From Pseudaminobacter soli (ex Li et al. 2025) (GTDB lineage: Bacteria; Pseudomonadota; Alphaproteobacteria; Rhizobiales; Rhizobiaceae), in the NCBI RefSeq assembly GCF_003012705.1, contig NZ_PXYL01000004.1, positions 248,001 to 312,000 of the forward strand: a stretch of 64,000 nt of DNA. Direction: 5' to 3'. Positions 51,149-60,460 of the stretch are shown piece by piece. A program made the position numbers and the translations under genes. The notes beneath the pieces are model-generated. The model saw nothing but the letters and a program-made list of their open reading frames with translations. It was not told the DNA's origin and searched no databases. Positions within the stretch are counted from its first letter, which is position 1. Each line of letters opens with the position of its first letter.

Positions 51149-52561
51149 ATGAACAGCCTTCTCGGCCAATTCGACACTTCCGAAGATCAGATCCGCCGCA
51201 TCGTCGCCGATACGATCAGCGGTGCGGACGACGGCGAACTCTTCCTCGAATATAGCGAGAGCGAGTCGCTGATGTTCGACAACGGCCGTCTGAAGACGGC
51301 CAACTTCAACACCGACCAGGGTTTTGGCCTGCGCGCGGTAGCTGGTGAAGCGAGCGGCTACGCCCATTCCAGCGAACTGTCCGAAGCCTCGCTGCGCCGC
51401 GCGGCCGATGCCGTATCGGCCGTTAAGGGCGGATATTCCGGCACGCTGGCGGCGGCGCCATCGCGCACCAACCGCCATCTCTACGGCGAGGAAAACCCGA
51501 TCCCCTCCCCCAGCTTCGAGGTGAAGGCCAAGCTGCTGCAGGAGATCGACGGCTGGCTGCGTGCCAAAGACCCGCGCGTGCGGCAGGTCACCGCTTCGCT
51601 CGTCTCATCCTGGCAGCATGTCGAGATCGTGCGTGCCGACGGCCAGATGGTGCGCGACGTGCGCCCGCTGGTGCGGATCAACGTCGCCGTCGTCGTCGGC
51701 GAAGGCGACCGCCAGGAAACCGGTTCCTACGGCATGGGCGGCCGCAAGGGCTTTGGCGACTTCCTGACCGAAGACAACTGGCAGTTCGCAGCCGACGAGG
51801 CGCTGCGCCAGGCGCTCGTCAATCTGGCGGCGATCCCGGCGCCGGCCGGCACGTTCGACATCGTGCTCTCCAGCGGCTGGCCGGGCGTGATGCTGCATGA
51901 GGCCGTCGGCCACGGGCTGGAAGGCGACTTCAACCGCAAGAAGACTTCGGCCTTTGCCGGCCTGATGGGCCAGCAGGTGGCCGCCAAGGGCGTCACCGTG
52001 GTCGATGACGGCACCATAGCGGAGCGGCGCGGCTCGCTCACCGTCGACGACGAAGGCACCCCCAGCGCACGCAACGTGCTGATCGAGGATGGCAAGCTCG
52101 TCGGCTACATGCAGGACCGGCAGAACGCTCGCCTGATGGGCGTCGCCGCCACCGGCAACGGCCGGCGCGAATCCTATGCGCACCAGCCCATGCCGCGAAT
52201 GACCAACACCTACATGACCGGTGGCGACATGCCCCCGGAAGAGATCATCGCCTCGGTCAAGAACGGCATCTACGCGGTGTCCTTCGGCGGCGGCCAGGTC
52301 GACATCACCTCCGGCAAGTTCGTGTTCGGCTGCACCGAGGCCTACATGATCGAGGACGGCAAGGTGACCCAGCCGATCAAGGGCGCCATGCTGATCGGCA
52401 ACGGGCCGGACGCCATGCATCGCATCTCCATGGTCGGCAACGACATGAAGCTCGATCCCGGCATCGGCATGTGCGGCAAGGCCGGCCAGGGCGTGCCGGT
52501 TGGCGTCGGCCAGCCGCATCTGCGCATGAACCAGATGACCGTCGGCGGCACGCGGGCCTGA
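51149..52561 (+). CDS. tldD: Metalloprotease TldD
   Basis: 470 aa from ATG 51149 with GAGG upstream. The HExxxH zinc motif is in MLHEAVGHGLEGDFNRKK. Other markers are ESESLMFDNGRLKTANFNTD and SFGGGQVDITSGKFVFGCTE. TldD works as a heterodimer with TldE (PmbA), not seen in this window, trimming peptides such as microcin or modified-peptide leaders. Cytoplasmic. Confidence 0.95.
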   Translation: MNSLLGQFDTSEDQIRRIVADTISGADDGELFLEYSESESLMFDNGRLKTANFNTDQGFGLRAVAGEASGYAHSSELSEASLRRAADAVSAVKGGYSGTLAAAPSRTNRHLYGEENPIPSPSFEVKAKLLQEIDGWLRAKDPRVRQVTASLVSSWQHVEIVRADGQMVRDVRPLVRINVAVVVGEGDRQETGSYGMGGRKGFGDFLTEDNWQFAADEALRQALVNLAAIPAPAGTFDIVLSSGWPGVMLHEAVGHGLEGDFNRKKTSAFAGLMGQQVAAKGVTVVDDGTIAERRGSLTVDDEGTPSARNVLIEDGKLVGYMQDRQNARLMGVAATGNGRRESYAHQPMPRMTNTYMTGGDMPPEEIIASVKNGIYAVSFGGGQVDITSGKFVFGCTEAYMIEDGKVTQPIKGAMLIGNGPDAMHRISMVGNDMKLDPGIGMCGKAGQGVPVGVGQPHLRMNQMTVGGTRA

Positions 52562-52563
52562 TC

Positions 52564-53304
52564 TTGTCCTTCGATCGGATCGTCATCCTCACGGGCGCCG
52601 GCATCTCGGCCGAATCGGGCGTCGACACGTTTCGCGACCGGAACGGCATCTGGTCGAAGGTCGACTATCGCGATGTCGCAACGCCGGAGGGGTTTGCGCG
52701 CAATCCGCGCAAGGTGCACGCCTTCTACAATGAAAGGCGCCGGCGCCTGCGCGGCATCCGGCCCAATGCGGCGCACGAGGCGCTGGCGCGACTGGAGGCC
52801 GCCTACGGCGGCTCCTACCTTCTGGTCACCCAGAACATCGACGGTCTGCACGAAGGCGCCGGCTCGCGCCGCCTGCTCCACATGCATGGCGAGGTGAACT
52901 CGGCGCTCTGCGAGGCCTGCGGCAAGCGCTCCCGCTGGTCGGGCGACATGTCGATCAATTCGCAATGCCCGCATTGCCAGACCACCGGCCGCATGCGCGT
53001 GGATGTCGTGTGGTTCGGCGAGATGCCCTACCACATGGACCGGATCGAAGCGGCGATCGCAACCTGCGACCTGTTCGTCTCCATTGGTACAAGCGGCAAT
53101 GTCTACCCGGCGGCCGGCTTCGTCGAGCAGGCAAGGCTCGCCGGCGCCCATACGGTCGAGCTCAATCTCGAACCGTCGGAAGGCTTTTCAAGCTTCGAAG
53201 AAGCGCTCTATGGCCGCGCGACAGAGGTCGTGCCAGCTTTCGTTAGCCGAATTCTCGCGGCCGAGGTGGATGCCGCCTTCGAGCGGATCATCCCCCTGCC
53301 TTAG
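52564..53304 (+). CDS. NAD-dependent protein deacylase, sirtuin family (CobB type)
   Basis: 246 aa if started at TTG 52564, three bases after the tldD stop; there is no ATG that preserves the NAD site, and upstream frames lie inside tldD. NAD-binding GAGISAESGVDTFRD begins near residue 10. TQNIDGLHEGAG and the catalytic HGEVNSALC follow, with a zinc knuckle from CEACGKRSRW and CPHCQ. It removes acetyl or succinyl groups from protein lysines. Coupling with tldD is likely from spacing. Confidence 0.9.
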   Translation: MSFDRIVILTGAGISAESGVDTFRDRNGIWSKVDYRDVATPEGFARNPRKVHAFYNERRRRLRGIRPNAAHEALARLEAAYGGSYLLVTQNIDGLHEGAGSRRLLHMHGEVNSALCEACGKRSRWSGDMSINSQCPHCQTTGRMRVDVVWFGEMPYHMDRIEAAIATCDLFVSIGTSGNVYPAAGFVEQARLAGAHTVELNLEPSEGFSSFEEALYGRATEVVPAFVSRILAAEVDAAFERIIPLP

Positions 53305-53316
53305 CTTGGCTCGGTC

Positions 53317-54558
53317 TCACCGCCGCTTGCGAGGCTTCTCCAGCAGCGCCACTGCCTCGACATGCGGCGACCAGAGGAACTGATCCACCGGCGTCACGCG
53401 CTTCAGCGTGTAGCCGCCATCGACCAGAATGCGCAGGTCGCGCGCCAGCGTGGCCGGATTGCAGGAAACGGCCGCGACGAAGGGCACATCCGACTTCGCG
53501 ATCTGCTTGCACTGGTCCTCCGCCCCGGCGCGCGGCGGATCGAACACCAGCCCGTCATAGGCGGCAAGTTCCTTGAAGGTCAGCGGGCGGCGGAACAGGT
53601 CGCGCTTTTCGACGACGACCCGCTTCAGCCCGGCGCCGAAGCGAAAACCCCGGTCGAGCGCGGCAAGAGCTGCCGCATCGCCCTCGACGGCATGCACTTC
53701 CGATTTCGCCGCAAGGCGCAGCGCAAAGGCCCCTGCCCCGGCAAAGAGATCGGCAACCTTCTTCGACTTCCTCAGATGTTCTGAGACCAGATCGGCCATG
53801 GCGGCTTCTGCCGAGGCCACCGCCTGCAAAAAGCCACCCGACGGCGGTGCGACCGACACCTCGCCGAAGGTCACCACCGGCTTCTTCGGCTCCACGATGG
53901 TCTCGCCATCCACGGAGACGCGCGCAAGCCCCTCGCGAATCGCAAAGGTCGAGATCGCCATGCGCGCCTTGTCCTCCAGCTTGCCGGCATCGTGAGCGGC
54001 AATGTCGAGGCCCGAATCGGTGTGGGTGACGGTCAGATGGAACGCCTGCGTCGTGTGGCAGATCAGGGCGGCCAGCTGCCGCAGCATGGGAAGCGCTGCC
54101 TCGATCTGCGGCTCGACGATCGGGCACTCCTCGATGTCGATGATGTGGTGCGAATGGGCCCGATTATAGCCCACCAGCATGCCGGCCTCGGTGCGGCGGG
54201 CCGAGAATGTCGCGCGGCGGCGCGAATGCGCCGCGCAAGCCACGGTGGCCGCGACATCGGCGTCGAAACCACGGCTCTTCAGCGCCTGCACGACCTTGTC
54301 GCGCTTCCAGTCCAGATAGGCTTGCGGCTCCAGATGCTGCAGCGCGCAGCCGCCGCATTCGGTGAAGTGCCGGCAGGCCGGCTCGACACGCAGCTTTGAG
54401 GCCTCCAGCACCGCCATCAGCGTTCCGCGATCCTTTTCGCGGGCGGCAGTGACCGTCTCGCCGGGCAGCGTGAACGGAATAAACAGCGGGCCTTCGGGCG
54501 TATCGGCAACGCCGTCGCCCTGGGCGCCGAGGCGGGAGATCTGGAAACGTGTGCTCAT
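53317..54558 (-). CDS. 23S rRNA (uracil-5-)-methyltransferase, RumA/RlmD family
   Basis: 413 aa from ATG 54558, overlapping the tlyA stop (ATGA). N-terminal TRAM-like strand (RFQISRLGAQGDGVA), an iron-sulfur cysteine cluster (ACRHFTECGGCALQH), and the Rossmann methyltransferase VADLFAGAGAFALRL. DPPRAG and the catalytic Cys in VSCNPATLARD follow. It probably makes m5U in 23S rRNA; which uridine cannot be told. Confidence 0.92.
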   Translation of the reverse strand: MSTRFQISRLGAQGDGVADTPEGPLFIPFTLPGETVTAAREKDRGTLMAVLEASKLRVEPACRHFTECGGCALQHLEPQAYLDWKRDKVVQALKSRGFDADVAATVACAAHSRRRATFSARRTEAGMLVGYNRAHSHHIIDIEECPIVEPQIEAALPMLRQLAALICHTTQAFHLTVTHTDSGLDIAAHDAGKLEDKARMAISTFAIREGLARVSVDGETIVEPKKPVVTFGEVSVAPPSGGFLQAVASAEAAMADLVSEHLRKSKKVADLFAGAGAFALRLAAKSEVHAVEGDAAALAALDRGFRFGAGLKRVVVEKRDLFRRPLTFKELAAYDGLVFDPPRAGAEDQCKQIAKSDVPFVAAVSCNPATLARDLRILVDGGYTLKRVTPVDQFLWSPHVEAVALLEKPRKRR

Positions 54559-55316
54559 GCCTTCACTCCGGCCAGCAGGAATTCGCGGTTGCCGTCGCCG
54601 CCTTCTATCGGCGATGGGCAAAGCCCCAGCGCCTTCCATCCGGCTTGGCTGCCCAGCCATTCGGCAAGCGCCTCGGCCACGATGGGGCCATCCGCCGGGT
54701 TCTTCAAAATGCCGCCCTTGCCGATCGCATCGCGGCCGGCCTCGAATTGCGGCTTCACCAGAAATACTCCATGCGCGCCCGGCCTTGCCAATGCAAGGGC
54801 TGGCGGCAGGGCAAGCTTCAGCGAGATGAAGCTGACATCGGAGACGATCAGATCGAGCGGGCGTCCCTCAAGCACCTCGGCGGTCAGGTCGCGCGCGTTC
54901 AGACCCTCCACACAGGTCACACGCGGATCGCCGCGCTGGCTCTCATGCATCTGGCCATGGCCGACATCGATAGCCGTGACATGCGCCGCGCCCCGCTCGA
55001 GCAGCACTTGGGTAAAACCGCCGGTCGAGGCGCCGATGTCGAGCGCATTCGAGCCGCGCGGATCGATGCCAAAATGGTCGAGCCCGGCAATCAGCTTCAG
55101 CGCCGCGCGCGAGACATAGGCCTGCGCGGGATCGGCAACCGTGATGACGGCTGCGTCCGACACCCCCTGCCCCGGCTTGGACACGACCAAGCCGTCGACG
55201 CTGACGGTGCCGCGCTCGACGGCATCGCGCGCCCGCGAGCGGCTGGCAAAGAGCCCGCGGCTGACCAGCACTTCATCGAGGCGCCGGCGACTGTCCTGTT
55301 TGTTGTCGGCTTTCAT
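54555..55316 (-). CDS. tlyA: TlyA family rRNA 2'-O-methyltransferase / hemolysin-like
   Basis: 253 aa from ATG 55316 behind AAGGAAGG. An S4 RNA-binding domain covers about 10-70 (RRLDEVLVSRGLFASRSRAR), followed by an FtsJ-type Rossmann domain (NALDIGASTGGFTQVLLERG). The KDKE-type residues appear in SDVSFISLKL and VFLVKPQFE. It makes ribose methylations in rRNA. The name hemolysin is historical. Confidence 0.93.
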   Translation of the reverse strand: MKADNKQDSRRRLDEVLVSRGLFASRSRARDAVERGTVSVDGLVVSKPGQGVSDAAVITVADPAQAYVSRAALKLIAGLDHFGIDPRGSNALDIGASTGGFTQVLLERGAAHVTAIDVGHGQMHESQRGDPRVTCVEGLNARDLTAEVLEGRPLDLIVSDVSFISLKLALPPALALARPGAHGVFLVKPQFEAGRDAIGKGGILKNPADGPIVAEALAEWLGSQAGWKALGLCPSPIEGGDGNREFLLAGVKA

Positions 55317-55372
55317 CGGCCTTCCTTGGCGAAAGCCGGCGCGGAAGGCAAGCGCGTCGAACCACCGGTCGA

Positions 55373-55669
55373 TCAAAAGGTGGCGACGATCCTCGGAGCC
55401 GCCCGTCTGCCTTCCGGCAGTAAGTCTCCGCCAGAGAATTCGACCTCGGCCCGTCGCGTTTCCGGGACAGTCTGGTTGTGCAGGAAAGACACCGGCAGGA
55501 TCACCGATTCCAGCTTGCGCCTGTAGGAAATGGTGCCCCTTATATCGCCCATCTTGCCGGCCACGATGTCCATCACCGCCTGTTCCAGCTTGACGTCGTA
55601 GCGCGTCTCTGCCGCCGCCGGCACCGCCAGCGCGGCGAGCAGCATCGCGCCTGCCAGGATTGTTCTCAT
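55373..55669 (-). CDS. Small secreted protein of unknown function
   Basis: 98 aa. A clean signal peptide (MRTILAGAMLLAALAVPAAA) with an AxA cleavage site precedes a mature domain of about 78 residues: RYDVKLEQAVMDIVAGKMGD then GTISYRRKLESVILPV. No cysteines or metal motif. I do not recognise a characterised family. It lies between dxs and tlyA on the same strand, with 56 bp to tlyA and 106 bp from dxs. Confidence 0.75.
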   Translation of the reverse strand: MRTILAGAMLLAALAVPAAAETRYDVKLEQAVMDIVAGKMGDIRGTISYRRKLESVILPVSFLHNQTVPETRRAEVEFSGGDLLPEGRRAAPRIVATF

Positions 55670-55775
55670 TGCCGCCTCTCCCCTGCCTTTTGGGGGAGAG
55701 CTTTAGGCCAGTCGCGCTAAGAAACGGCCAAGAGAAAGGGTAAGCAAAGCGCCAAATGTCAGCGTAAACAGATGG

Positions 55776-57707
55776 TTAGGCAGTCGCCGAACGGATGGAG
55801 CGACCGAGCGCTGCAAAGACCGTGCGCACGATGCCGGTCGCGTCAAGCCCGGCGTCGACATACATCTTCTCGGGCTTTGCGTGGTCGGCGAATTCGTCCG
55901 GCAGCACCAGTGGCCGCACCTTGAGACCCGAGTCGAGCAGGCCTTCCTTGGCGAGGAAGTGCAGCACATGGCTGGCAAAGCCGCCAATGGAGCCTTCTTC
56001 CACCGTTAGCAGCACCTCGTGCGAGGTGGCGAGGCGGCGCACCAGATCCTCGTCCAGCGGCTTGGCAAAGCGGGCATCGGCCACGGTGGTCGAAAGCCCT
56101 GCCGCAGTCAGCTCCTCGGCGGCCAGCAAGCAATCCTGCAGGCGCGTGCCGAAGGACAATAGCGCGACCTTGGTGCCTTCGCGCACAATGCGGCCCTTGC
56201 CGATTTCCAGCACCGAGCCGCGCTCGGGCATTTCCACGCCCACGCCATTGCCGCGCGGATAGCGGAAGGCGATCGGGCCTTCGTCGTAAGCCGCAGCCGT
56301 GCGCACCATGTGGCGCAGTTCCGCCTCGTCGGCGGCCGCCATCACCACGAAGTCCGGCAGCGAGGCGAGATAGGTGGTGTCGAAGGCGCCGCAATGGGTC
56401 GGCCCGTCGGCGCCGACGAAGCCGGCGCGATCGACAGGGAAGCGCACCGGCAGCTTCTGAATCGCCACGTCATGCACGACCTGGTCGTAGGCACGCTGCA
56501 GGAAGGTCGAATAGATCGCCGCGAAAGGCTTCAGGCCCTCGGTGGCAAGGCCTGCCGCGAAGGTCACGGCATGCTGTTCGGCAATGCCGACATCGAAGGT
56601 GCGGGTCGGGAAAACCTCGCCGAACAGGTCGAGGCCAGTGCCGGACGGCATGGCAGCGGTGATGGCGACGATCCTGTCGTCCTCGCGCGCTTCCTGGATC
56701 AGGCTCTGGGCGAAAACCTTGGTGTAGCTCGGCGCGTTGGCCGGCGCCTTGGCCTGCGCGCCGGTGATGACGTCGAACTTGTTGACGCCGTGATACTTGT
56801 CGGCGGCCGCCTCGGCCGGGGCATAGCCCTTGCCCTTCTGCGTCACGACATGGATGAGCACGGGCCCGTCGCCATTGTCGCGCACATTCTTCAGCACCGG
56901 AATCAGGTGCTCGAGATTGTGGCCGTCGATGGGGCCGATGTGGAAGAAGCCGAGTTCCTCGAACAGCGTGCCGCCGGTGACATAGCCGCGCGCGTGCTCC
57001 ACCGCGCGAGTGATCGCGCGGTCGACACGCGGGCCGAGATGCGAGGTCAGCTTCTTGCCGAGGTCGCGAATGCCCTGATAGGTGCGGCCCGAACCGAGGC
57101 GCGCCAGATAGGCGCTCATCGCGCCGGTCGGCGGCGCAATCGACATGTCGTTGTCGTTGAGGATCACAATGAGCCGCGAGTTCAGCGCGCCGGCATTGTT
57201 CATCGCCTCATAGGCCATGCCCGCCGACATGGCACCGTCGCCGATCACCGCGATGACGTTGTTCTTGCCGCCCTTCAGGTCGCGCGCCACGGCCATGCCG
57301 AGGCCCGCCGAAATCGACGTCGAGGAGTGGGCGGTGCCGAAGGGATCGTATTCGCTCTCGGTGCGCTTGGTGAAGCCCGAGAGGCCGCCTTCCTGGCGCA
57401 GCGTGCGGATGCGATCGCGCCTGCCGGTGAGGATCTTGTGCGGGTATGACTGATGGCCAACGTCCCAGATGAGACGGTCGCCCGGCGTGTCGAAGACGTA
57501 ATGCAGTGCAACCGTAAGTTCGACGACGCCCAGCCCGGCGCCGAGGTGGCCGCCCGTATGCGAGACCGTGTCGATCAGTTCGGCGCGCAGCTCGGCGGCA
57601 AGTTGCGGCAGGTCGCTTTCGGGCAACGCCTTCAGATCGGCGGGAATGCGCACCTTGTCGAGCAGCGGCGTATTGGGCGGCAAAGTCACGTCATATGGCC
57701 TATTCAA
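55776..57707 (-). CDS. dxs: 1-deoxy-D-xylulose-5-phosphate synthase
   Basis: 643 aa if started at TTG 57707. No in-frame ATG exists before the conserved [20 protein letters not shown], and a GTG at 57689 is an alternative start. The thiamine diphosphate site [18 protein letters not shown] and the catalytic Glu/His region [13 protein letters not shown] are present. It condenses pyruvate and glyceraldehyde-3-phosphate in the first MEP step. Complete three-domain transketolase fold. Confidence 0.97.
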   Translation of the reverse strand: MNRPYDVTLPPNTPLLDKVRIPADLKALPESDLPQLAAELRAELIDTVSHTGGHLGAGLGVVELTVALHYVFDTPGDRLIWDVGHQSYPHKILTGRRDRIRTLRQEGGLSGFTKRTESEYDPFGTAHSSTSISAGLGMAVARDLKGGKNNVIAVIGDGAMSAGMAYEAMNNAGALNSRLIVILNDNDMSIAPPTGAMSAYLARLGSGRTYQGIRDLGKKLTSHLGPRVDRAITRAVEHARGYVTGGTLFEELGFFHIGPIDGHNLEHLIPVLKNVRDNGDGPVLIHVVTQKGKGYAPAEAAADKYHGVNKFDVITGAQAKAPANAPSYTKVFAQSLIQEAREDDRIVAITAAMPSGTGLDLFGEVFPTRTFDVGIAEQHAVTFAAGLATEGLKPFAAIYSTFLQRAYDQVVHDVAIQKLPVRFPVDRAGFVGADGPTHCGAFDTTYLASLPDFVVMAAADEAELRHMVRTAAAYDEGPIAFRYPRGNGVGVEMPERGSVLEIGKGRIVREGTKVALLSFGTRLQDCLLAAEELTAAGLSTTVADARFAKPLDEDLVRRLATSHEVLLTVEEGSIGGFASHVLHFLAKEGLLDSGLKVRPLVLPDEFADHAKPEKMYVDAGLDATGIVRTVFAALGRSIRSATA

Positions 57708-57802
57708 TCGATCAATACCGCTTGGGAGATAGAGTGTCGGCCCCAGAATGTAAATGCGCGGCGCTGCCGCGCGACCCTTTTACCCTGTCTCCCGCACGGA
57801 AA

Positions 57803-58723
57803 TCAGTCCTCCGGCAGGGGAATGAATTCCTCCTCGTCGCCCGGCACGATGTCGAAACGGCCGGTCTTCCATTCCTCCTTGGCCTGCTCGATGCGCTCCT
57901 TGGAGGAGGAAACGAAATTCCACCATATGTAGCGCTTCGAGCCCAGCGAGGCGCCGCCGAACAGCATGAAATGCGCGCCGCGCTCGGCCGAAACCACGAT
58001 CTCGTCACCCGGACGGAATACCAAAAGCCGGTCGGGCGGGAAGCGGTCGCCGGAAATCACGACATCGCCTTCCAGCACGTAGATCGCCCGCTCTTCCGCG
58101 TCGGCGGGGATGCGAATGCGCGCGCCCGGATCAAGCCGGACATCGACATAGAGCGTGTCATGGAAGGTGGTAACCGGCGCGCGATGGCCTTCGAAATCGC
58201 CCATCACCACGCGTACTTTTGCGCCATCCGCCTTGAATTCGGGCAGCGCGGTGTTCGCCGTGTTTTCGAAGCCCGGCGCAATCTCCTCCTTGTTGTCGGG
58301 CAGCGCGATCCAGGTCTGCAGGCCGGAGATCGAGGTCGTCGCGCTGCGGATCTCTTCCGGCGTACGCTCGGAATGGACGATGCCGCGCCCGGCCGTCATC
58401 AGGTTCACGTCGCCGGGCGAGATCACCATCTCGGTGCCGAGCGAATCGCGATGCCGGATCATGCCGTCAAACAGATAAGTGACAGTGGACAGCCCGATAT
58501 GCGGATGCGGGCGCACATCCAGCGCCGTACCCGGCCGCAGGATCGCGGGACCCATGCGGTCGAAGAATATGAAGGGGCCGACCAGCCTGCGCCGCGCCGT
58601 AGGCAGCGCCCGCCGCACCTCGAAGCCGCCGATATCCTTGGCGTTGGGCACCACCATTAGCTCGATGGCATCGCAGGAAAATGCGTCGCCCGGCTCGGGA
58701 TCGCGTGCGGGGAAGAAGCTCAT
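57803..58723 (-). CDS. Pirin family protein
   Basis: 306 aa from ATG 58723 with AGGTTACC upstream. Bicupin fold. Metal ligands are seen in RPHPHIGLSTVTYLFDG, HRDSLGTE and GRGIVHSERTPEE. The C-terminal cupin carries AIYVLEGDVVISGDRFPPDR. Pirins may be quercetinase-like dioxygenases or redox regulators. It lies upstream of dxs on the same strand. Confidence 0.93.
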   Translation of the reverse strand: MSFFPARDPEPGDAFSCDAIELMVVPNAKDIGGFEVRRALPTARRRLVGPFIFFDRMGPAILRPGTALDVRPHPHIGLSTVTYLFDGMIRHRDSLGTEMVISPGDVNLMTAGRGIVHSERTPEEIRSATTSISGLQTWIALPDNKEEIAPGFENTANTALPEFKADGAKVRVVMGDFEGHRAPVTTFHDTLYVDVRLDPGARIRIPADAEERAIYVLEGDVVISGDRFPPDRLLVFRPGDEIVVSAERGAHFMLFGGASLGSKRYIWWNFVSSSKERIEQAKEEWKTGRFDIVPGDEEEFIPLPED

Positions 58724-58827
58724 GGTAACCTCCAGTCGGCGGCAGCCGTACAATCTTCACTGCAGGTTACGCCCCGGCAGCGGCAATCGAAAGGCCGCCG
58801 AGCCGAGACGGATCGTTCACAGCTGCC

Positions 58828-59079
58828 CTACTCGCCGTCGAGCGGCTCGGTTCCTACGGGCTTGCCGTCGCGCGACAGGCGGATCTTCTCCACCTTGTCT
58901 TCGGCTGCCTTGAGCAGGCGGTCGCAATGGGCCTTCAGCGCCTCGCCGCGCTCATAGATACGGATCGACTGGTCGAGCGGCACGTCGCCGCGCTCCAGAT
59001 CGTCGACGATGCGCTCCAGCGCCTCCAGCGCCTGCTCGAAGCTCATGGTCTTGATGTCGGTATTCGCTTCGGTATCCAT
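58828..59079 (-). CDS. xseB: Exodeoxyribonuclease VII small subunit
   Basis: 83 aa, the normal length. Signature [20 protein letters not shown], then [20 protein letters not shown] and [11 protein letters not shown]. It forms the nuclease with XseA (not in this window). It starts 3 bp after the histone deacetylase-like gene, whose end supplies its GGGA ribosome-binding site. Confidence 0.95.
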   Translation of the reverse strand: MDTEANTDIKTMSFEQALEALERIVDDLERGDVPLDQSIRIYERGEALKAHCDRLLKAAEDKVEKIRLSRDGKPVGTEPLDGE

Positions 59080-59082
59080 AAA

Positions 59083-60009
59083 TTATCCCTTCATCAGGCG
59101 CTTCACATGCGCCGCGACCGAGAATGCCAGGCCCTGCAGGTCGTAACCGCCTTCCAGCAGGCTGACGATGCGGTTGTTCGCGTGGCGTGCCGCGCGATCC
59201 ATTACCTGGCCGGTTGCCCAGTCGAAATCCTCTTCGGTGAGATTGATCTCCGCCAGCGGGTCGCGATGATGCGCGTCGAAGCCGGCCGAGATGATGATCA
59301 GATCGGGCCTGAAGTCGTCCAGCGCCGGCAGCACGCGTGCGCGGAAAGCCTCGCGGAACAGGTCGCTGCCGCTATCTGGCGAGAGCGGCGCGTTGACGAT
59401 GTTGCCGACGCCCGTCTCGTCCTTGGCGCCGGTGCCCGGAAACAGCGGCATCTGGTGCGTGGAGCAGAACAGCACGTTCGGATCGTTCCAGAAGATGTCC
59501 TGAGTGCCGTTGCCGTGGTGCACGTCCCAGTCGACGATCGCGACGCGCTCGGCGCCGTATTTGCGCTGCGCGTAGCGGGCCGCGACGGCCGCATTGTTGA
59601 ACAGGCAAAAGCCCATGGCCGTGGCCTTCTCGGCATGGTGCCCGGGTGGGCGCGCAGCCACGAAGACATTGTCGGCCTTGCCGGTGAAGACGTCGTCCAC
59701 CGCCGCATTGGCGGCACCCACGGCGGTCAATGCCGCCTGCCAGCTCTTCGGGCTCAAAGTGGTGTCGCCGTCGATCGCGCGCACGCCTTCTTCGGGAATC
59801 GCGGCACGAATCCGGTCGACGAAATCCTCCGGATGAACGAACAGCAGCGTCGACTCGTCGCCTGCCGGCGCCTCGACGCGAACGAGATCGGAAAACGGCT
59901 CGTCTTCCAGCACGCGCGCAATAGCGCGCAAGCGGTCCGGCCGCTCCGGGTGCCCGGTAGGCGTCAGGTGCTCGAGATAGATCGGATGCGAGTAAAGGCG
60001 CGTGGTCAT
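59083..60009 (-). CDS. Histone deacetylase family protein (acetylpolyamine amidohydrolase-like)
   Basis: 308 aa. Arginase/deacetylase fold. The catalytic His pair is in ARPPGHHAEKATAMGFC, zinc ligands are in VDWDVHHGNGTQDIF and SAGFDAHHRDPLA, and the Tyr-loop is GGYDL near the C-terminus. It likely deacetylates a small polyamine, acetylated metabolite or protein. It is translationally close to xseB, a common rhizobial pairing. Confidence 0.93.
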   Translation of the reverse strand: MTTRLYSHPIYLEHLTPTGHPERPDRLRAIARVLEDEPFSDLVRVEAPAGDESTLLFVHPEDFVDRIRAAIPEEGVRAIDGDTTLSPKSWQAALTAVGAANAAVDDVFTGKADNVFVAARPPGHHAEKATAMGFCLFNNAAVAARYAQRKYGAERVAIVDWDVHHGNGTQDIFWNDPNVLFCSTHQMPLFPGTGAKDETGVGNIVNAPLSPDSGSDLFREAFRARVLPALDDFRPDLIIISAGFDAHHRDPLAEINLTEEDFDWATGQVMDRAARHANNRIVSLLEGGYDLQGLAFSVAAHVKRLMKG

Positions 60010-60162
60010 CCTCTACAGTTTATCAGCAAAGCCGCCCATCGCCACGCACTACCTGCCGAAGGCTGGGGAAAATTGTCCTTTCTCCAAAATGCATGTCGCA
60101 TGACGAGGATGCGCCGCCAGCCATTTCGCGATAGTGTCGCTGCGCTGCAAGGTGCCTGCCTT

Positions 60163-60210
60163 AGAGCATGATCCCGAAAAGTTGCAGACTTTTCGGACAA
60201 GATCATGCTC
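60163..60210. repeat. Rhizobial-type palindromic repeat inside the riboswitch
   Basis: Imperfect 48-nt palindrome: AGAGCATGATC (60163-60173) faces GATCATGCTC (60201-60210), and CGAAAAGT faces ACTTTTCGG around TGCAG. The edge and core sequences match a repeat type I recall as abundant in intergenic regions of Mesorhizobium and relatives. It lies in the loop of a riboswitch side stem. Confidence 0.7.
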
Positions 60211-60216
60211 CTGAAA

Positions 60217-60261
60217 CTTGGAGCAAGATGGCGTCTCAAGGAGAAGCCATTGCGCTCCAAG
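60217..60261. other. Second long hairpin within the riboswitch insertion
   Basis: CTTGGAGC (60217-60224) pairs perfectly with GCTCCAAG (60254-60261), and an inner ATGGC (60228-60232) pairs with GCCAT (60246-60250). Its 3' arm shares bases 60259-60261 with the riboswitch side stem, so the two pairings partly compete. Confidence 0.6.
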
Positions 60262-60460
60262 GCGGGAGAATCGGGAACGCGGTGCAAATCCGCGGCGTGC
60301 CCAACGCTGTAAGGGGGACCGCATCGGCAAAGCCACTGTTTTTAAGAACGGGAAGGCGCCGATGACGGGACGAACCCGAGCCAGAAGACCGGCCAGGCAG
60401 AAATAGTCGTCCGCATGGTCAGGCGGAACGATGCCGAGCCTGTTCGCAAGGGGAAACGCG

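Larger units (their letters stand above)
60144..60400 (+). ncRNA. Cobalamin (adenosylcobalamin) riboswitch upstream of bluB
   Basis: Consensus blocks in the expected order: GGTGCC at 60151-60156, GGGAACGCGGTGCAAATCCG (60273-60292), the B12-box region CAACGCTGTAAGGGGG (60302-60317), AGCCACTG (60331-60338), GGGAAGG (60350-60356), CGATGACGGGA (60360-60370) and GAGCCAGAAGACC (60378-60390). A short outer stem CTGC/GCAG can close at 60145-60148 and 60397-60400. The arm CCTGCCTT (60155-60162) pairs with AAGGCGGG (60259-60266) across a 96-nt insertion. It ends 60 nt before the bluB start, fitting feedback control by cobalamin. Confidence 0.85.

Noticed and set aside
60431-60460. BluB start at ATG 60431
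   Set aside because: It has no Shine-Dalgarno and would add ten residues; ATG 60461 has AAGGGG at the right distance.
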